A stretch of 64,000 bases of DNA from Elusimicrobia bacterium RIFOXYA12_FULL_51_18. Its GTDB lineage: Bacteria > Elusimicrobiota > Elusimicrobia > Elusimicrobiales > UBA9959. The notes beneath the pieces are model-generated. The model saw only the letters and a list, made by a program, of their open reading frames with translations. It did no database searches and was not told the origin of the DNA. Below are positions 25,759-35,243 of this stretch, in pieces (positions within the stretch are counted from its first letter, which is position 1; every line of letters begins with the position of its first letter). The position numbers were made by a program, and so were the translations under genes. The stretch is from contig MGVA01000028.1 in NCBI GenBank assembly GCA_001800245.1, forward strand, positions 22,678-86,677, written 5' to 3'.

Positions 25759-25767
25759 TGCTATAAT
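25759..25767 (+). promoter_or_regulatory. Extended -10 promoter of rpmE (TGCTATAAT)
   Basis: A perfect TGnTATAAT, with TATAAT at 25762-25767. There is no good -35, as is common with an extended -10. The predicted start near 25774 leaves a leader of about 32 nt containing the AGGAAGAG ribosome site for rpmE. Confidence 0.6.
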
Positions 25768-25805
25768 CTAAACATAATATTCATCGTCAAGGAAGAGACA
25801 TAACT

Positions 25806-26171
25806 ATGAAACCCGATATTCACCCCAAATATGTAGTTTCCGAAGTCACATGCGTATGTGGAAACGCTTTTGTCACTCGTTCCACCAAGCCGGCCATAAA
25901 AGTGGAAGTCTGCTCCGCCTGCCATCCTTTATACACCGGCAAGCAGAAGATGCTGGATACCGCGGGCCGCGTGGAAAAATTCAACAAGAAATTTATTGCG
26001 ACCGGCGGTAAGACGGTGGTGCGCAAACCCAAGAAAGTTAAAACCGGATCCGTTGCGCCTAAGCACGCAAGAAAAGTGCTTTCCTCCGCGCCCAAAGCCA
26101 AAACGGCGAAAACCGTAAAGGCCGAGGCTAAAGCCAAGGCGGAAAAGAAACCGGAGAACAAGGCCGCCTGA
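25806..26171 (+). CDS. rpmE: 50S ribosomal protein L31, zinc-binding type, with basic C-terminal extension
   Basis: A 121-residue protein. Residues 1-66 are a full L31: 'MKPDIHPKY', zinc-ligand cysteines at 16, 18, 36 and 39 ('CVCGN', 'CSACHP') and 'FNKKF'. Standard L31 is about 66-90 residues; here a Lys/Ala-rich tail of about 50 residues follows (repeats of '[19 protein letters not shown]'), probably disordered and RNA-contacting. The gene has its own extended -10 promoter and is followed by a strong terminator, so it appears to be monocistronic. Confidence 0.96.
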   Translation: MKPDIHPKYVVSEVTCVCGNAFVTRSTKPAIKVEVCSACHPLYTGKQKMLDTAGRVEKFNKKFIATGGKTVVRKPKKVKTGSVAPKHARKVLSSAPKAKTAKTVKAEAKAKAEKKPENKAA

Positions 26172-26222
26172 TACGCGTAGCGCCTTATGCGGCACAGCCA
26201 TAGGCCAGTAGCGCTATTTTTC

Positions 26223-26264
26223 AAAGCAGGCAAATCATGATATTCATGTTTGCCTGCTTTTAAT
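26223..26264 (+). terminator. Rho-independent terminator after rpmE
   Basis: AAAGCAGGCAAA (26223-26234) and TTTGCCTGCTTT (26249-26260) form a 12-bp perfect stem with a 14-nt loop, then TAATTT. Flanking A and T tracts would allow activity in both directions. Confidence 0.88.
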
Positions 26265-26345
26265 TTATGGGTGGAGCGGCGGGGAACTGGCAGCGCGCCT
26301 GCCCTCTCTTTTCCCTATCCTCCAGCCTAATATAACTTCTGCCAG

Positions 26346-27419
26346 ATGCTTGAAAAAGAACTAAAAAAAATAGCCTCCGAATTGGCCGAAACCGAATCGC
26401 GCCTCTCTTCCGGCGGTCTCAAACCCGAAGAGATAGAGGCTCTCTCCCGTAAACATTCCCGTTTAAAAACAATGCTCGATACAAAACGGTGCCTGGACGC
26501 CGCGCGCGCAGAATTGATCCAGACCCAGAGCATGCTTACCGACACGGATCCCGCCATGGCGGAACTGGCGCAGGCCGAATTGGGACCGCTTAAGGCCAAG
26601 GCTGAAGCGCTTGAGAAAAAAATGGAACTCCTTATTTTGCCGCCGGACCCGCAGGATTCAAAGAATATTTTCATGGAAATACGCGCCGGCGTGGGAGGCG
26701 AGGAGTCCGCCCTTTTTGCGGCGGACCTGCTCAGGATTTATACCAGGTTCGCGTCCGCCATGGGCTGGAAAGCCGAATTGCGCGATCTTAGCGCCACCGG
26801 CCTTAAGGGCATAAAGAACGCTGTTTTGTTCATTGAGGGAGTGAACGCCTATGCCTGGCTGAAATACGAGGGCGGAGTGCACCGGGTGCAGAGGGTCCCT
26901 CTTACGGAAGCCTCAGGACGTATCCACACTTCCACCGTTACGGTGGCCATCATGCCTGAGCCGGAGGAAGTGGAGATAAAAATAGAAGCCAAGGACCTGA
27001 AGATAGATACCTACCGTTCCGGCGGCGCCGGCGGCCAGAACGTTAATAAAGTTGAGACGGCGGTGCGTATAACCCATATCCCCACCGGCACCATAACGCA
27101 ATGCCAGCAGGAACGTTCCCAGGGCCAGAATAAGATGAAGGCGCTTCAGCTTCTGGCGGCGAAACTTATCCTTGTGGCAGAGGAAAATCAGGCCGCGTCC
27201 CTTGCCGGAGAGCGCAATAAGCAGGTCGGGACCGGCGGCCGCACTGAAAAGATAAGGACCTACAATTTTCCGCAGAGCCGTGTAACCGATCATCGTATCC
27301 AGATGTCCTGGTATAATATGGACGAGATAATGGAAGGCGGCATAAAAGTTATGCTTGAAGACGTTAAACTTAACATGAGTAAAAAAAGAGATGCGAACCA
27401 CGAAGAACCTGCTGACTGA
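26346..27419 (+). CDS. prfA: Peptide chain release factor 1
   Basis: A 357-residue class I release factor of normal length. The hydrolysis motif 'GGQ' is at 229-231 within '[19 protein letters not shown]'. The codon-recognition tripeptide, PAT in E. coli RF1, is 'PLT' here (185-187) in '[15 protein letters not shown]'; Pro and Thr are kept and the middle residue differs. Context 'HRVQRVP' marks it as RF1 rather than RF2, so it would read UAA and UAG. Its methyltransferase gene prmC overlaps the 3' end by 29 bp. No strong Shine-Dalgarno is visible at the start. Confidence 0.97.
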   Translation: MLEKELKKIASELAETESRLSSGGLKPEEIEALSRKHSRLKTMLDTKRCLDAARAELIQTQSMLTDTDPAMAELAQAELGPLKAKAEALEKKMELLILPPDPQDSKNIFMEIRAGVGGEESALFAADLLRIYTRFASAMGWKAELRDLSATGLKGIKNAVLFIEGVNAYAWLKYEGGVHRVQRVPLTEASGRIHTSTVTVAIMPEPEEVEIKIEAKDLKIDTYRSGGAGGQNVNKVETAVRITHIPTGTITQCQQERSQGQNKMKALQLLAAKLILVAEENQAASLAGERNKQVGTGGRTEKIRTYNFPQSRVTDHRIQMSWYNMDEIMEGGIKVMLEDVKLNMSKKRDANHEEPAD

Positions 27420-28263
27420 AGGGACGGCTCTGCTTGAAGCCGCCGGAATCTCCGAAGCGGGGCTTAACTGCTCCTGGCTGCTGGCGCATCTGCTGAACAT
27501 CGACAGGCTTACCATGCTCGCCGAAGGCGGAGCCGTAGTTCCGCCGGCTAAGGTTAAAGAATTTAATAAGTTTCTGGCGCGCAAGGCGGAAGGGGAACCC
27601 CTGGCCTACATTCTCGGCTCCCAGCCTTTCTGCGGCCTGTCGCTTAAAGTGGACGCGCGAGTGCTGGTGCCCAGGCCGGAAACAGAGGAACTAGTGGGTC
27701 TGGCTATAGAATTCATACTTGGAAGCCGGTTAGGCGGCGCTCCGGATATTCTGGATTTCGGCGCCGGTTCCGGCGCGATCGCGCTGGCCCTGGCCCGCAG
27801 ATTTCCCGCGGCCAGGGTGAGCGCGGCGGAGAAGTCTAAACGGGCGCTTGCCTGCTGCATGGAAAATGCCCGCGCTCTGGGTTTCACCGGCCGGATGAAT
27901 TTCCTGGCGGTCTCCGCGGTTAAAGATTCCGGCGGACCTTTTGACCTGATAGTCTCAAACCCTCCCTATATTCCGACCGGAGTGATAGCCGGGCTGGATA
28001 AAGAAGTGTTGTCGGAACCGCGGCTCGCGCTGGATGGCGGCCCGGACGGGCTTGCCGTGGCTAAGGAGATCATAGCGCAGGCGCCCGCCGCGCTAAAACG
28101 CGGCGGCGCTCTTTTTATGGAGCTTGGCGACACCCAGGGGCCCGCGGCGGTAAAGCTTTTGGATAAAAGAATCTGGAAGACGCGCAGGGTTATAAAAGAT
28201 CTTAACGGTAAACAACGTTTTATTTGCGCGGTCAGGCAGCGATTAAGTTATGCCGGTTTTTAA
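27391..28263 (+). CDS. prmC: Release factor glutamine methyltransferase
   Basis: A 290-residue SAM-dependent enzyme that N5-methylates the Gln of the GGQ motif in release factors. Visible: N-terminal helical domain, 'VPRPETE' at 93-99, SAM-binding '[11 protein letters not shown]' at 122-132, and the catalytic 'NPPY' at 190-193. It overlaps prfA, its substrate's gene, by 29 bp, the conserved prfA-prmC arrangement. A later in-frame start is not obvious, so the overlapping start is kept. Confidence 0.96.
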   Translation: MRTTKNLLTEGTALLEAAGISEAGLNCSWLLAHLLNIDRLTMLAEGGAVVPPAKVKEFNKFLARKAEGEPLAYILGSQPFCGLSLKVDARVLVPRPETEELVGLAIEFILGSRLGGAPDILDFGAGSGAIALALARRFPAARVSAAEKSKRALACCMENARALGFTGRMNFLAVSAVKDSGGPFDLIVSNPPYIPTGVIAGLDKEVLSEPRLALDGGPDGLAVAKEIIAQAPAALKRGGALFMELGDTQGPAAVKLLDKRIWKTRRVIKDLNGKQRFICAVRQRLSYAGF

Positions 28264-28328
28264 GGAATCGGTATCCTTAAATTCCGGTGCTTGATCCGTT
28301 AATCACTTAATACTGGAGCAATTTATTT

Positions 28329-29585
28329 ATGGATAATTTTGTTATACATGGCGGCCGGACGGTAAACGGCGAAGTGAAAATAAGCGGTTCTAAAAACGCC
28401 GCTCTGCCAATACTCGCGGCCACCATGCTGACCAGGGATAAATGCGAGATAAAGAATATTCCCGAACTTATGGATATTAAGTCCGCTTTCGAGCTTTTAA
28501 ATTACCTGGGTAAGAAGTGCTTTTTCGGTTTCAATACTTTCACGGTGCATGAAGCTTCCGCCCTCAAGCATCATGCGCCCTATGATCTGGTGCGGAAGAT
28601 GCGCGCCTCCATGCTGGTTGCGGGGCCGCTGCTCGCCCGGTATAAGAAAGTCAGATTTTCCCTGCCGGGGGGCTGCATAATAGGCGTACGTCCGATAGAC
28701 ATTCACCTTGAAGCTTTTAAAAAACTCGGCGCCGAAGTTTCTTACGAAAAGGGCGATGTTATAATGACCGCCGCGCGGCTTAAACCCGCGCGTGTAAAAT
28801 TTCGTTTTCCCAGTGTCGGCGCTACCGAAAATCTGATGATGTGCGCTTCCCTGATCAAGGGGATTACGACGCTTGAGAACTGCGCCCGCGAGCCTGAGAT
28901 CTCTGATCTGGCGCGCGCGCTCAGGAAAATGGGCGCCGGTGTGGAGGGGGAAGGTTCTTCGGTCATAAAGATCTCCGGCGTTAAAATGCTGAAAGGCCTC
29001 AAATACGAAGTTATGCCGGACAGGATAGAGACCGGAACTTTTATGCTGGCGGCGGCCGCCGCCGGCGGCGCCCTAAAACTGACGAACACCAATATCGCCC
29101 TTGTGGAACCGCTGGCCCGCGCCCTTACCAGGGCCGGCGTCAGGGTTTTCGGGGAAAAAAACACTATTACAGTGATCTCTTCCGGCGCACGCCCGAAGCC
29201 CGTGGACATCATTACCGAGCCCCATCCCGGATTTCCGACCGATCTTCAGGCGCCGTGGATGGCTTTCATGGCGCGCGCCAAAGGCGTTTGCGAAGTTAAT
29301 GAGGAAATATTCGAGAACAGGTTCATGCACGCCGCCGAACTGATGCGCATGGGCGCTGATATAACGGTATTGGAACGCAAGGCCGTGATCCGGGGGGTGG
29401 AACGCCTCCTGGGCGCGCCTGTAATGGCTTCGGATATCCGTGCCGGCGCGGCGCTTATCGTGGCCGCGGCCGCGGCGAAGGGAATGACCGTCATAAGAAG
29501 GGTTTATCATATAGACCGCGGCTACCAGAAAATAGAAGACAAGCTCCGCCTGGCCGGAGTGAAAATAACGCGCGTAAAAGCGTGA
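28329..29585 (+). CDS. murA: UDP-N-acetylglucosamine 1-carboxyvinyltransferase
   Basis: A 418-residue enolpyruvyl transferase that performs the first committed step of peptidoglycan synthesis. The conserved 'GSKNAALPIL' (20-29) and the loop 'LPGGCIIGVRPIDIH' are present; the catalytic cysteine is Cys116, so the Cys-type, fosfomycin-sensitive form is predicted. Later blocks 'PDRIETGTFM' and 'PGFPTDLQAP' complete the two inside-out alpha/beta domains. It is separated from prmC by 65 bp and from folC by a repeat-containing 145-bp gap. Confidence 0.97.
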   Translation: MDNFVIHGGRTVNGEVKISGSKNAALPILAATMLTRDKCEIKNIPELMDIKSAFELLNYLGKKCFFGFNTFTVHEASALKHHAPYDLVRKMRASMLVAGPLLARYKKVRFSLPGGCIIGVRPIDIHLEAFKKLGAEVSYEKGDVIMTAARLKPARVKFRFPSVGATENLMMCASLIKGITTLENCAREPEISDLARALRKMGAGVEGEGSSVIKISGVKMLKGLKYEVMPDRIETGTFMLAAAAAGGALKLTNTNIALVEPLARALTRAGVRVFGEKNTITVISSGARPKPVDIITEPHPGFPTDLQAPWMAFMARAKGVCEVNEEIFENRFMHAAELMRMGADITVLERKAVIRGVERLLGAPVMASDIRAGAALIVAAAAAKGMTVIRRVYHIDRGYQKIEDKLRLAGVKITRVKA

Positions 29586-29606
29586 GAAGCGGCTAGACCG
29601 TGGGAC

Positions 29607-29722
29607 AGCTAGACTGCGAGACGGCTAGGCAGCTAGACTGCCCAAGAAAAGCGACAGTGTGCGCATATTCAGCAGTTTCAGTCTCTGGCCGTCCAGCCGC
29701 CTAGCGGTCCAGCTGTCTAGCA
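29607..29722. repeat. Imperfect CTAG-rich inverted repeat between murA and folC
   Basis: Bases 29607-29638 match the reverse complement of 29691-29722 at 25 of 32 positions by hand alignment. The gap holds six CTAG tetranucleotides, and the left part shows a diverged direct repeat (GGCTAG...CAGCTAGACTGC twice). The right arm ends just before the folC start. Likely an old element or recombination remnant. Confidence 0.55.
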
Positions 29723-29730
29723 GTTTAATT

Positions 29731-30999
29731 ATGACTTTTGAACAAGCTTCTAAAATACTCTCCGAGCGTCAGAACTTCATTAAGAAGGACGGTTTGGAAA
29801 GGGTTTACGCCGCCCTAAAGAACTTAGGGAACCCGCACGAGAAGATCCGGGCTGTGCATGTCACCGGCACCAACGGCAAGGGTTCGGTCTGCGCGCTGTT
29901 TGACTCCGTGTTCCGGGCGGCGGGTTATAAGACCGGCCTGTTTATCAGCCCTCACCTGGTGGATCTTACGGAGCGTATAAAGATAGACGGCTGTGAGATA
30001 AGTAAGAAAAAATTCGCCGCGTTGTTCGATGAGGTTTTAAAAGCCGGACCGGACCTAAGCTTTTTCGAACTGCTGACCTGCATGGCCTTCCTGCATTTTG
30101 AGCGCGAGAAGACCGATATTGCCGTGGCAGAAGTGGGGATAGGCGGACGCTTTGACACCACAAATGTTCTGCCCGGGCCGGAACTGTCCGTCATAACTTC
30201 GGTGGATTACGATCATGAAAAATACCTGGGCGATACTATTGCGGAGATAGCCGGCCAGAAAGCGGGGATCATCAAGCGCGGTGGAATATGCTTGGCCCCG
30301 GTTTTATCCGAAGCGGCCCGCGGGCCGGTATTGCGGGAAGCGGCGCTTAAGGAAGCGCAGGCGCATTTAATGGCGCCGACCTTTTCAGCGGCGGGTTATG
30401 ACTGGGCGCGCGGACGTATGCGTCTCAGGCATAAAAAAACCGGCGAGGAACTGGATTTGGGGCTTATGGGGACGGGGCAGGTTTCGAACGCCACTTTGGT
30501 TTATGAAGGGATAGCTATCTTAAACGGGTCCGGAAATTTTAAGATAAGTAAGGCCAGCATAGCGGAGGGGTTCGCGCGCGTGGATTGGCCGGGTCGCTTC
30601 CAGGTTCTGAACCGGGGAGGGACGGTCTATATTCTGGACGGCGCCCATAATCCCGAGGCTATAAAAGCTTTCGCTGCGACTTTCGAAAAGTCGCCGTTTA
30701 AAGATAAGGGCGTGGTATTTGTGGCCGGTTTCCTGAACGACAAGGACCATTTATCCATACTCGGGACTCTGGCGCCTTATGCCGCGAAAGTGATTTTTAC
30801 CAAGCCGCCTTCCGAACGGGCGGTTGATCCCTGCATTCTGGCGGATGAGTTCTCCAGACTCCGGCCGGCTGCGGAGATAGAAGTGCAGGACGACATAGAA
30901 GCGGCCCTTGCCTCCGGCGCGCGGACCGGGACGGCGGTAGTGCTCGGGTCATTTTATCTGGTCGGTGTGGCGTTGAAAGTATTAGGGGATAGAGGATAG
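29731..30999 (+). CDS. folC: Folylpolyglutamate synthase / dihydrofolate synthase
   Basis: A 422-residue Mur-ligase-type enzyme. The ATG at 29731 is chosen because 'MTFEQASKIL' matches the family N-terminus; an in-frame ATG at 29659 lies inside the inverted repeat. P-loop 'VTGTNGKGS' at 44-52, then 'GLFISPHLVDLTERI', 'VAEVGIGGRFDTTNV', 'SVDYDHEKYLGDTI' and 'LDGAHNPEA'. It adds glutamate to folates and may also make dihydrofolate from dihydropteroate. No other folate gene is nearby. No Shine-Dalgarno is evident. Confidence 0.94.
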   Translation: MTFEQASKILSERQNFIKKDGLERVYAALKNLGNPHEKIRAVHVTGTNGKGSVCALFDSVFRAAGYKTGLFISPHLVDLTERIKIDGCEISKKKFAALFDEVLKAGPDLSFFELLTCMAFLHFEREKTDIAVAEVGIGGRFDTTNVLPGPELSVITSVDYDHEKYLGDTIAEIAGQKAGIIKRGGICLAPVLSEAARGPVLREAALKEAQAHLMAPTFSAAGYDWARGRMRLRHKKTGEELDLGLMGTGQVSNATLVYEGIAILNGSGNFKISKASIAEGFARVDWPGRFQVLNRGGTVYILDGAHNPEAIKAFAATFEKSPFKDKGVVFVAGFLNDKDHLSILGTLAPYAAKVIFTKPPSERAVDPCILADEFSRLRPAAEIEVQDDIEAALASGARTGTAVVLGSFYLVGVALKVLGDRG

Positions 31000-31007
31000 C
31001 GGGCCTG

Positions 31008-31033
31008 GGGAGAGGCTTGAGAAAAGCTCTCCC
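31008..31033 (+). terminator. Stem-loop after folC; weak terminator candidate
   Basis: GGGAGAGGCTT (31008-31018) pairs with AAGCTCTCCC (31024-31033) with one bulged G. CTGACTTT follows rather than a T-run, so termination is uncertain. Confidence 0.4.
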
Positions 31034-31080
31034 TGACTTTCAGCCCTTAGCTTCCAGCCTCTTTAACTCAAGGAGTTAAT

Positions 31081-32040
31081 ATGAAAGGAATCGGCATAGA
31101 TATAGGCGGCACCAACACTAAAATTATAGTAATAGATTCGAATAGCAACCTTCTGCACGAGGAAAGGTTCCATACTATGGCCGAGCGCGGCCAGGTGGAT
31201 TTTATGAAGAGGCTTGGGGCGGCGGTTAAAAAGCTTAAGAGCAAATGGAATCCCGTCTCCATCGGCATAGGCGCGGCGGGCGACATAGACCCCGAAAAGG
31301 GCTTGATGCGCTTCTCTCCCAATCTGGACCGGTGGCGGAATGTTGGCCTGGTCGCCCCCCTTAAAAAACTGACGGGTCTGCCCTGCGTGCTGGAAAACGA
31401 CGCGAACATGGCCGCCTGGGGCGCCTACGAAATGGAACTTAAAAGGAAATACCGGAACGTGGTGGCCGTGACCCTGGGTACCGGTATAGGCGGCGGTATT
31501 ATATTGAACGGGAAACTTTACCATGGCGCCAGCGGATCGGCCGGAGAGCTCGGTCATAATAAACTGGAAAGAGGCGGGGAGCAATGCCACTGCGGCGCTA
31601 AAGGCTGTATGGAGGCCTATTGCGGCAGTTACGCCATTATACGCGCGGCCAGGCGGGGCATAAAGGATCCGGAGGCTTTCATCCACAAATATTCAGCCCC
31701 TGGCAGGGAGCGGCTTAACACCATTTGCCTGACCAAGGCGGCGGATCAGGGGCACGGGGCCGCGCTCAAGGTCTGGCGGGACATGGGGGAAAGTCTGGGG
31801 CGCGGACTGGCCGACATGATACTTATCTTTAACCCGGACTGCGTTGTGCTGACCGGCGGCGTGTCCAAGGCCTCCAGACATTTTCTGGGCTCGGTCAAAA
31901 AGGTGTTCGCCTCGCAGCAGATAAAGACGCCTTTTGTAAGCGTGAAATTGGTGGTGGCCGGGAACGCAGATCTGGGCGTTTACGGCGCCGCGTTGCTGGG
32001 TATGGAGAAGGTTAATGCGAAATCCCCGGCCGGGGTTTAG
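31081..32040 (+). CDS. ROK family sugar kinase (glucokinase-like)
   Basis: A 319-residue ROK kinase. The N-terminal phosphate loop 'GIDIGGTNTK' is at 5-14, the catalytic Asp107 lies in 'ENDAN', 'GTGIGGG' is at 133-139, 'GELGH' at 155-159, and the ROK zinc signature 'CHCGAKGCMEAY' at 169-180. No N-terminal winged helix, so it is an enzyme rather than a repressor. Glucose, N-acetylglucosamine or N-acetylmannosamine are possible substrates; sequence does not decide. AAGGAG precedes the ATG. It ends 27 bp before lptD. Confidence 0.92.
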   Translation: MKGIGIDIGGTNTKIIVIDSNSNLLHEERFHTMAERGQVDFMKRLGAAVKKLKSKWNPVSIGIGAAGDIDPEKGLMRFSPNLDRWRNVGLVAPLKKLTGLPCVLENDANMAAWGAYEMELKRKYRNVVAVTLGTGIGGGIILNGKLYHGASGSAGELGHNKLERGGEQCHCGAKGCMEAYCGSYAIIRAARRGIKDPEAFIHKYSAPGRERLNTICLTKAADQGHGAALKVWRDMGESLGRGLADMILIFNPDCVVLTGGVSKASRHFLGSVKKVFASQQIKTPFVSVKLVVAGNADLGVYGAALLGMEKVNAKSPAGV

Positions 32041-32067
32041 TACCGGCTGGGGGATAGTGAACGGAGA

Positions 32068-34146
32068 ATGAAAAAAGCAAAATTTATCCTAACGCTTGTC
32101 CTCCTATACGCTTCAGCGGCGCGGGCCTACGAGCTGCCCTTGTCCACGGGCGTGCACAGGGTGGTATTCTCTTCGGATCAGGGCGATTTTAACGAAAACA
32201 CGCGGGTCATAAATCTCCAGGGCAACGTCCAGTTGGACGAACTTGGGCCCGACGAAAAACTGACGAAGACCATAAAGGCCAGGCGTCTGACGGTGAATTC
32301 GTCCAGCAATACGATCTATGCCCCGGAAGATTTTGTGCTGAACGACGCGTCCGGCACCATCTACGGTAAGAGCGGCGTTTTTGATTATGCCGCGAACACC
32401 GGTTACATAAACGACGGCCGTCTCGCGTATGCGGGTTTTTTCTTTTCCGGCAAGCGGGTGGAATTGTCCCCCGGCCGGTATGTTTATAAGAAAGCCAGGC
32501 TTACCTCCTGCGACGAAACTCCGCCGCACTTTAAGATCCGGGCTTCCCGGATCTATCTTGTGCCGGGAAAGTATTTCCTGACCTATAACAATCTTTTCTA
32601 CCTGGGCCGCGTGCCGATCTTCTATTTCCCGGTGCTTTATAAACCGCTGGGCGGAGGAACGCCGTTCGTGAGTTCCTTCCATTTCGGCCACGACAACCGC
32701 AGCGGTTATTTCGCCAAGTCCACTTACGCCTACAAATTCAATCCCGAGACCAGAGGCAAACTTTATCTGGACTATTTCAGCAAGAAAAGCTTCGGCACCG
32801 GCGGAGAGGTGGACTACCAGAAAAAAGAGAAGACCAACGCGAACCTTTCCATGTACCGTATTCGGGAATCCGGGACCAGTCATGACCGCTGGGGTATGAA
32901 CGGCGGATACTGGCACAGCCTTAACCGTTTCAACGAAAGCGATCCGGTCTCCTATTATAGCCAGTCGTCTTTCCGTCTGCTTTCCGATCCGGAGTTTAAC
33001 AACGATTATTTCAGAGCCAACCCTTTTGCCGTCAGCCCCGATAAACAGGCGAGCCTGGCTTTCACGCGGGGTTCCAATACCACGGTCACCAGGGTGAGCG
33101 CGGCCACAAAATATGAACGTTCGTCCGATCTTGTGAGTTTTGACAAATCTTATGAATCCGCCCCGCGGCTGGATTTTCAAAAACTGCCGTTCACTATCGG
33201 TAAAATCCCTGGTCTTCACTCTTTCAACGGTTTTTTTGAGAACGCCAAGGAAGCCGGGACGCCTTATTTTCAGCGTAAGGGCCGGGGCGCCTGGACGGTT
33301 TCCCAAACGCTGCCGCTGGCCCGCAGCCTTACGATGCTGCCTTCTGCGTCCTATGACCAGAGCCTTGCGATAGCCACCAGCGCCGTTACCACCGATCAGT
33401 GGATAGGGCGCTACGGCGTGAATACGAATATCCGCTATGACCGGCTCTGGGGCTCGTTGGACCTTGGGTACTCCTATCTGGCCCGGATGGTTGTGAACCG
33501 GCTGGGAAAAGACCGGACCGCGGCCGACAAGGGCGAGGAGCTTAGATCGCTGTCCTCCCAGCTTTTTATCACTCCCGTTTACACTACCTATTTCAAGGCC
33601 GGCGCTTCTTATGATATGCGCGACGGCATGGGGGGCAGTTTCAGCCGCCGGCTTTCGACCATGACCGTTGAGTTCTATCATGCCCCGCGCAAAAATCTGG
33701 ACATCTACCTGCAGGATTCCTACCGCTTTGGGGACGGGAACAAGAGTTTTGTGGCCCAGGTGTATTCCGGGGATGAAAAGAACTATCTGGGAGTGGGTCT
33801 GGCCCATTACAGCAGCCAGCCGCATGATTATGTCCTGAACCAGATGATGGGGTTCAGGGTGCCCTGGGCGCAGTCGTGGCGGGCGGAAGGCGTTCTGCGC
33901 TACAAGCTGGTGCGGTTCACCGCGCCCGGAGATAAAAGCGTCAATTTTTTTGAAAAGGGCCTCGTCCTGTATAAAGATTTTCACGATTTCCATACGAGCT
34001 GGCATTTTATGGTGCGACGTGGCGTAAACGAGTTTCATTTCCTGGTGAGCCTTAAGATGAACGATTCAAACAAACGTGATCCGCTTGAAGATTCTTCCAG
34101 GAATTATTGGCACCCCTGGCGCAAGGACGGGGAGCTCCGGGACTGA
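32068..34146 (+). CDS. lptD: LPS-assembly protein LptD-like (OstA) outer-membrane protein
   Basis: A 692-residue protein with signal peptide 'ILTLVLLYASAARA'. An N-terminal OstA/LptA-like jelly-roll (about 28-150: 'VINLQGNV', 'TIYGKSGVFDY') is followed by the LptD transition 'ARLTSCDETPPHFKIRASRI' and 'LGRVPIFYFPVLYKPLG', then a beta-barrel. LptD with LptE inserts lipopolysaccharide into the outer leaflet, so the organism probably makes LPS or a related glycolipid. Only one Cys is seen in this region, so the disulfide network of E. coli LptD is not conserved. A long antisense reading frame across the gene is a composition artefact. Confidence 0.9.
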   Translation: MKKAKFILTLVLLYASAARAYELPLSTGVHRVVFSSDQGDFNENTRVINLQGNVQLDELGPDEKLTKTIKARRLTVNSSSNTIYAPEDFVLNDASGTIYGKSGVFDYAANTGYINDGRLAYAGFFFSGKRVELSPGRYVYKKARLTSCDETPPHFKIRASRIYLVPGKYFLTYNNLFYLGRVPIFYFPVLYKPLGGGTPFVSSFHFGHDNRSGYFAKSTYAYKFNPETRGKLYLDYFSKKSFGTGGEVDYQKKEKTNANLSMYRIRESGTSHDRWGMNGGYWHSLNRFNESDPVSYYSQSSFRLLSDPEFNNDYFRANPFAVSPDKQASLAFTRGSNTTVTRVSAATKYERSSDLVSFDKSYESAPRLDFQKLPFTIGKIPGLHSFNGFFENAKEAGTPYFQRKGRGAWTVSQTLPLARSLTMLPSASYDQSLAIATSAVTTDQWIGRYGVNTNIRYDRLWGSLDLGYSYLARMVVNRLGKDRTAADKGEELRSLSSQLFITPVYTTYFKAGASYDMRDGMGGSFSRRLSTMTVEFYHAPRKNLDIYLQDSYRFGDGNKSFVAQVYSGDEKNYLGVGLAHYSSQPHDYVLNQMMGFRVPWAQSWRAEGVLRYKLVRFTAPGDKSVNFFEKGLVLYKDFHDFHTSWHFMVRRGVNEFHFLVSLKMNDSNKRDPLEDSSRNYWHPWRKDGELRD

Positions 34147-34233
34147 TACTGAGCTTTTTTTGATTTTTTAAAAAATGGTAAACTATCCCTGTCCGCCGAA
34201 ACGGACAAGATTTTATCGTAATCAAGGATGAGT

Positions 34234-35181
34234 ATGAAAAAACCTGTTTGGCTGGTTACTGGCGGAGCCGGGTTCATCGGCTCCAATATTACGGAAGAAC
34301 TTGTGCGCCGGGGAGAGACCGTGCGCGTTCTTGATAATTTTTCGACCGGCAGAAAAGAGAACCTTGCCCCTTTCCTCGGCCGGATCAAGCTTTTTAAAGG
34401 CGATATCCGCAATCCCGAACATCTGAAAAAAGCGATGAAAGGCGTTACCTATGTGCTGCATCAGGCGGCTTTCCGTTCCGTGCCGAAGTCGGTTGATAAC
34501 CCGCGCGCCGCCAACGATAATAACGCCACCGGAACCCTGAACGCCCTTATGGCGGCTAAAGAGGCTGGGATCAAACGCTTTGTTTACGCGGCCACCAGTT
34601 CGGCTTACGGGGAATGCCGGATTTTTCCGCAAAAAGAAAGCCTACCCACGGCTCCGGTTTCTCCGTACGCCGTAAGCAAGCTGGCCGGCGAACATTACTG
34701 CCGGGTTTTCGCCAGAACCTACGGGCTGGAGACCGTCGCTCTCCGCTATTTCAATGTTTTCGGGCCGCGGCAGAATCCCGAGTCCGTTTATTCGGCGGTT
34801 ATTCCCAGGTTTATGGAACTGGTCATTCAGGGCAAACCCCTTGAAATTCACTGGGACGGCCTCCAGTCCCGCGACTTCACTTTTGTTTCTAACGTGGTGG
34901 ACGGCAACATCCGCGCCGCTCTGGCCCCGAGCCGCGTTTCCGGTCTTACCATAAACGTGGCCACCGGCACCAATATCTCGCTGCTTGATATAGCCCGCGA
35001 GCTTGAAAAAATAACCGGTAAAAAGGTGGAGAAGGTTTTTCTGCCGAAGCGCAAGGGAGACATTCGCAAGACCTACTCCGATATCTCGCGCGCCCGCCGG
35101 GAGCTGGGGTACAAGCCGCTGGTCGGTTTTCCGGCAGGATTAAAACTTACCTGGGAATATTTCAGGAATCGTTTCAGCTGA
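34234..35181 (+). CDS. NAD-dependent sugar epimerase/dehydratase (GalE/WbpP-like)
   Basis: A 315-residue extended short-chain dehydrogenase. The NAD loop 'TGGAGFIGSN' lies near the start; the catalytic Tyr and Lys are in 'SPYAVSKLAGEHY', with the Ser of 'ATSSAYGE' before them. 'RYFNVFGPRQNP' is typical of UDP-GlcNAc/UDP-glucose 4-epimerases such as WbpP. Two ATGs (34228 and 34234) are in frame; AAGGA at about 34224 fits the second better. It probably makes a nucleotide sugar for LPS or glycan, fitting its place after lptD. The exact substrate is not determined. Confidence 0.88.
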   Translation: MKKPVWLVTGGAGFIGSNITEELVRRGETVRVLDNFSTGRKENLAPFLGRIKLFKGDIRNPEHLKKAMKGVTYVLHQAAFRSVPKSVDNPRAANDNNATGTLNALMAAKEAGIKRFVYAATSSAYGECRIFPQKESLPTAPVSPYAVSKLAGEHYCRVFARTYGLETVALRYFNVFGPRQNPESVYSAVIPRFMELVIQGKPLEIHWDGLQSRDFTFVSNVVDGNIRAALAPSRVSGLTINVATGTNISLLDIARELEKITGKKVEKVFLPKRKGDIRKTYSDISRARRELGYKPLVGFPAGLKLTWEYFRNRFS

Positions 35182-35243
35182 GCCGAGAAGCCGGGATTTT
35201 TGGAAGCATTTTATTCTTAATTACGGGTCTTCAGGGGAGACAT

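Noticed and set aside
32113-34038. 641-codon open frame antisense to lptD
   Set aside because: It mirrors the sense gene's codon bias; no signal peptide, ribosome site or family similarity, and lptD itself has clear motifs.
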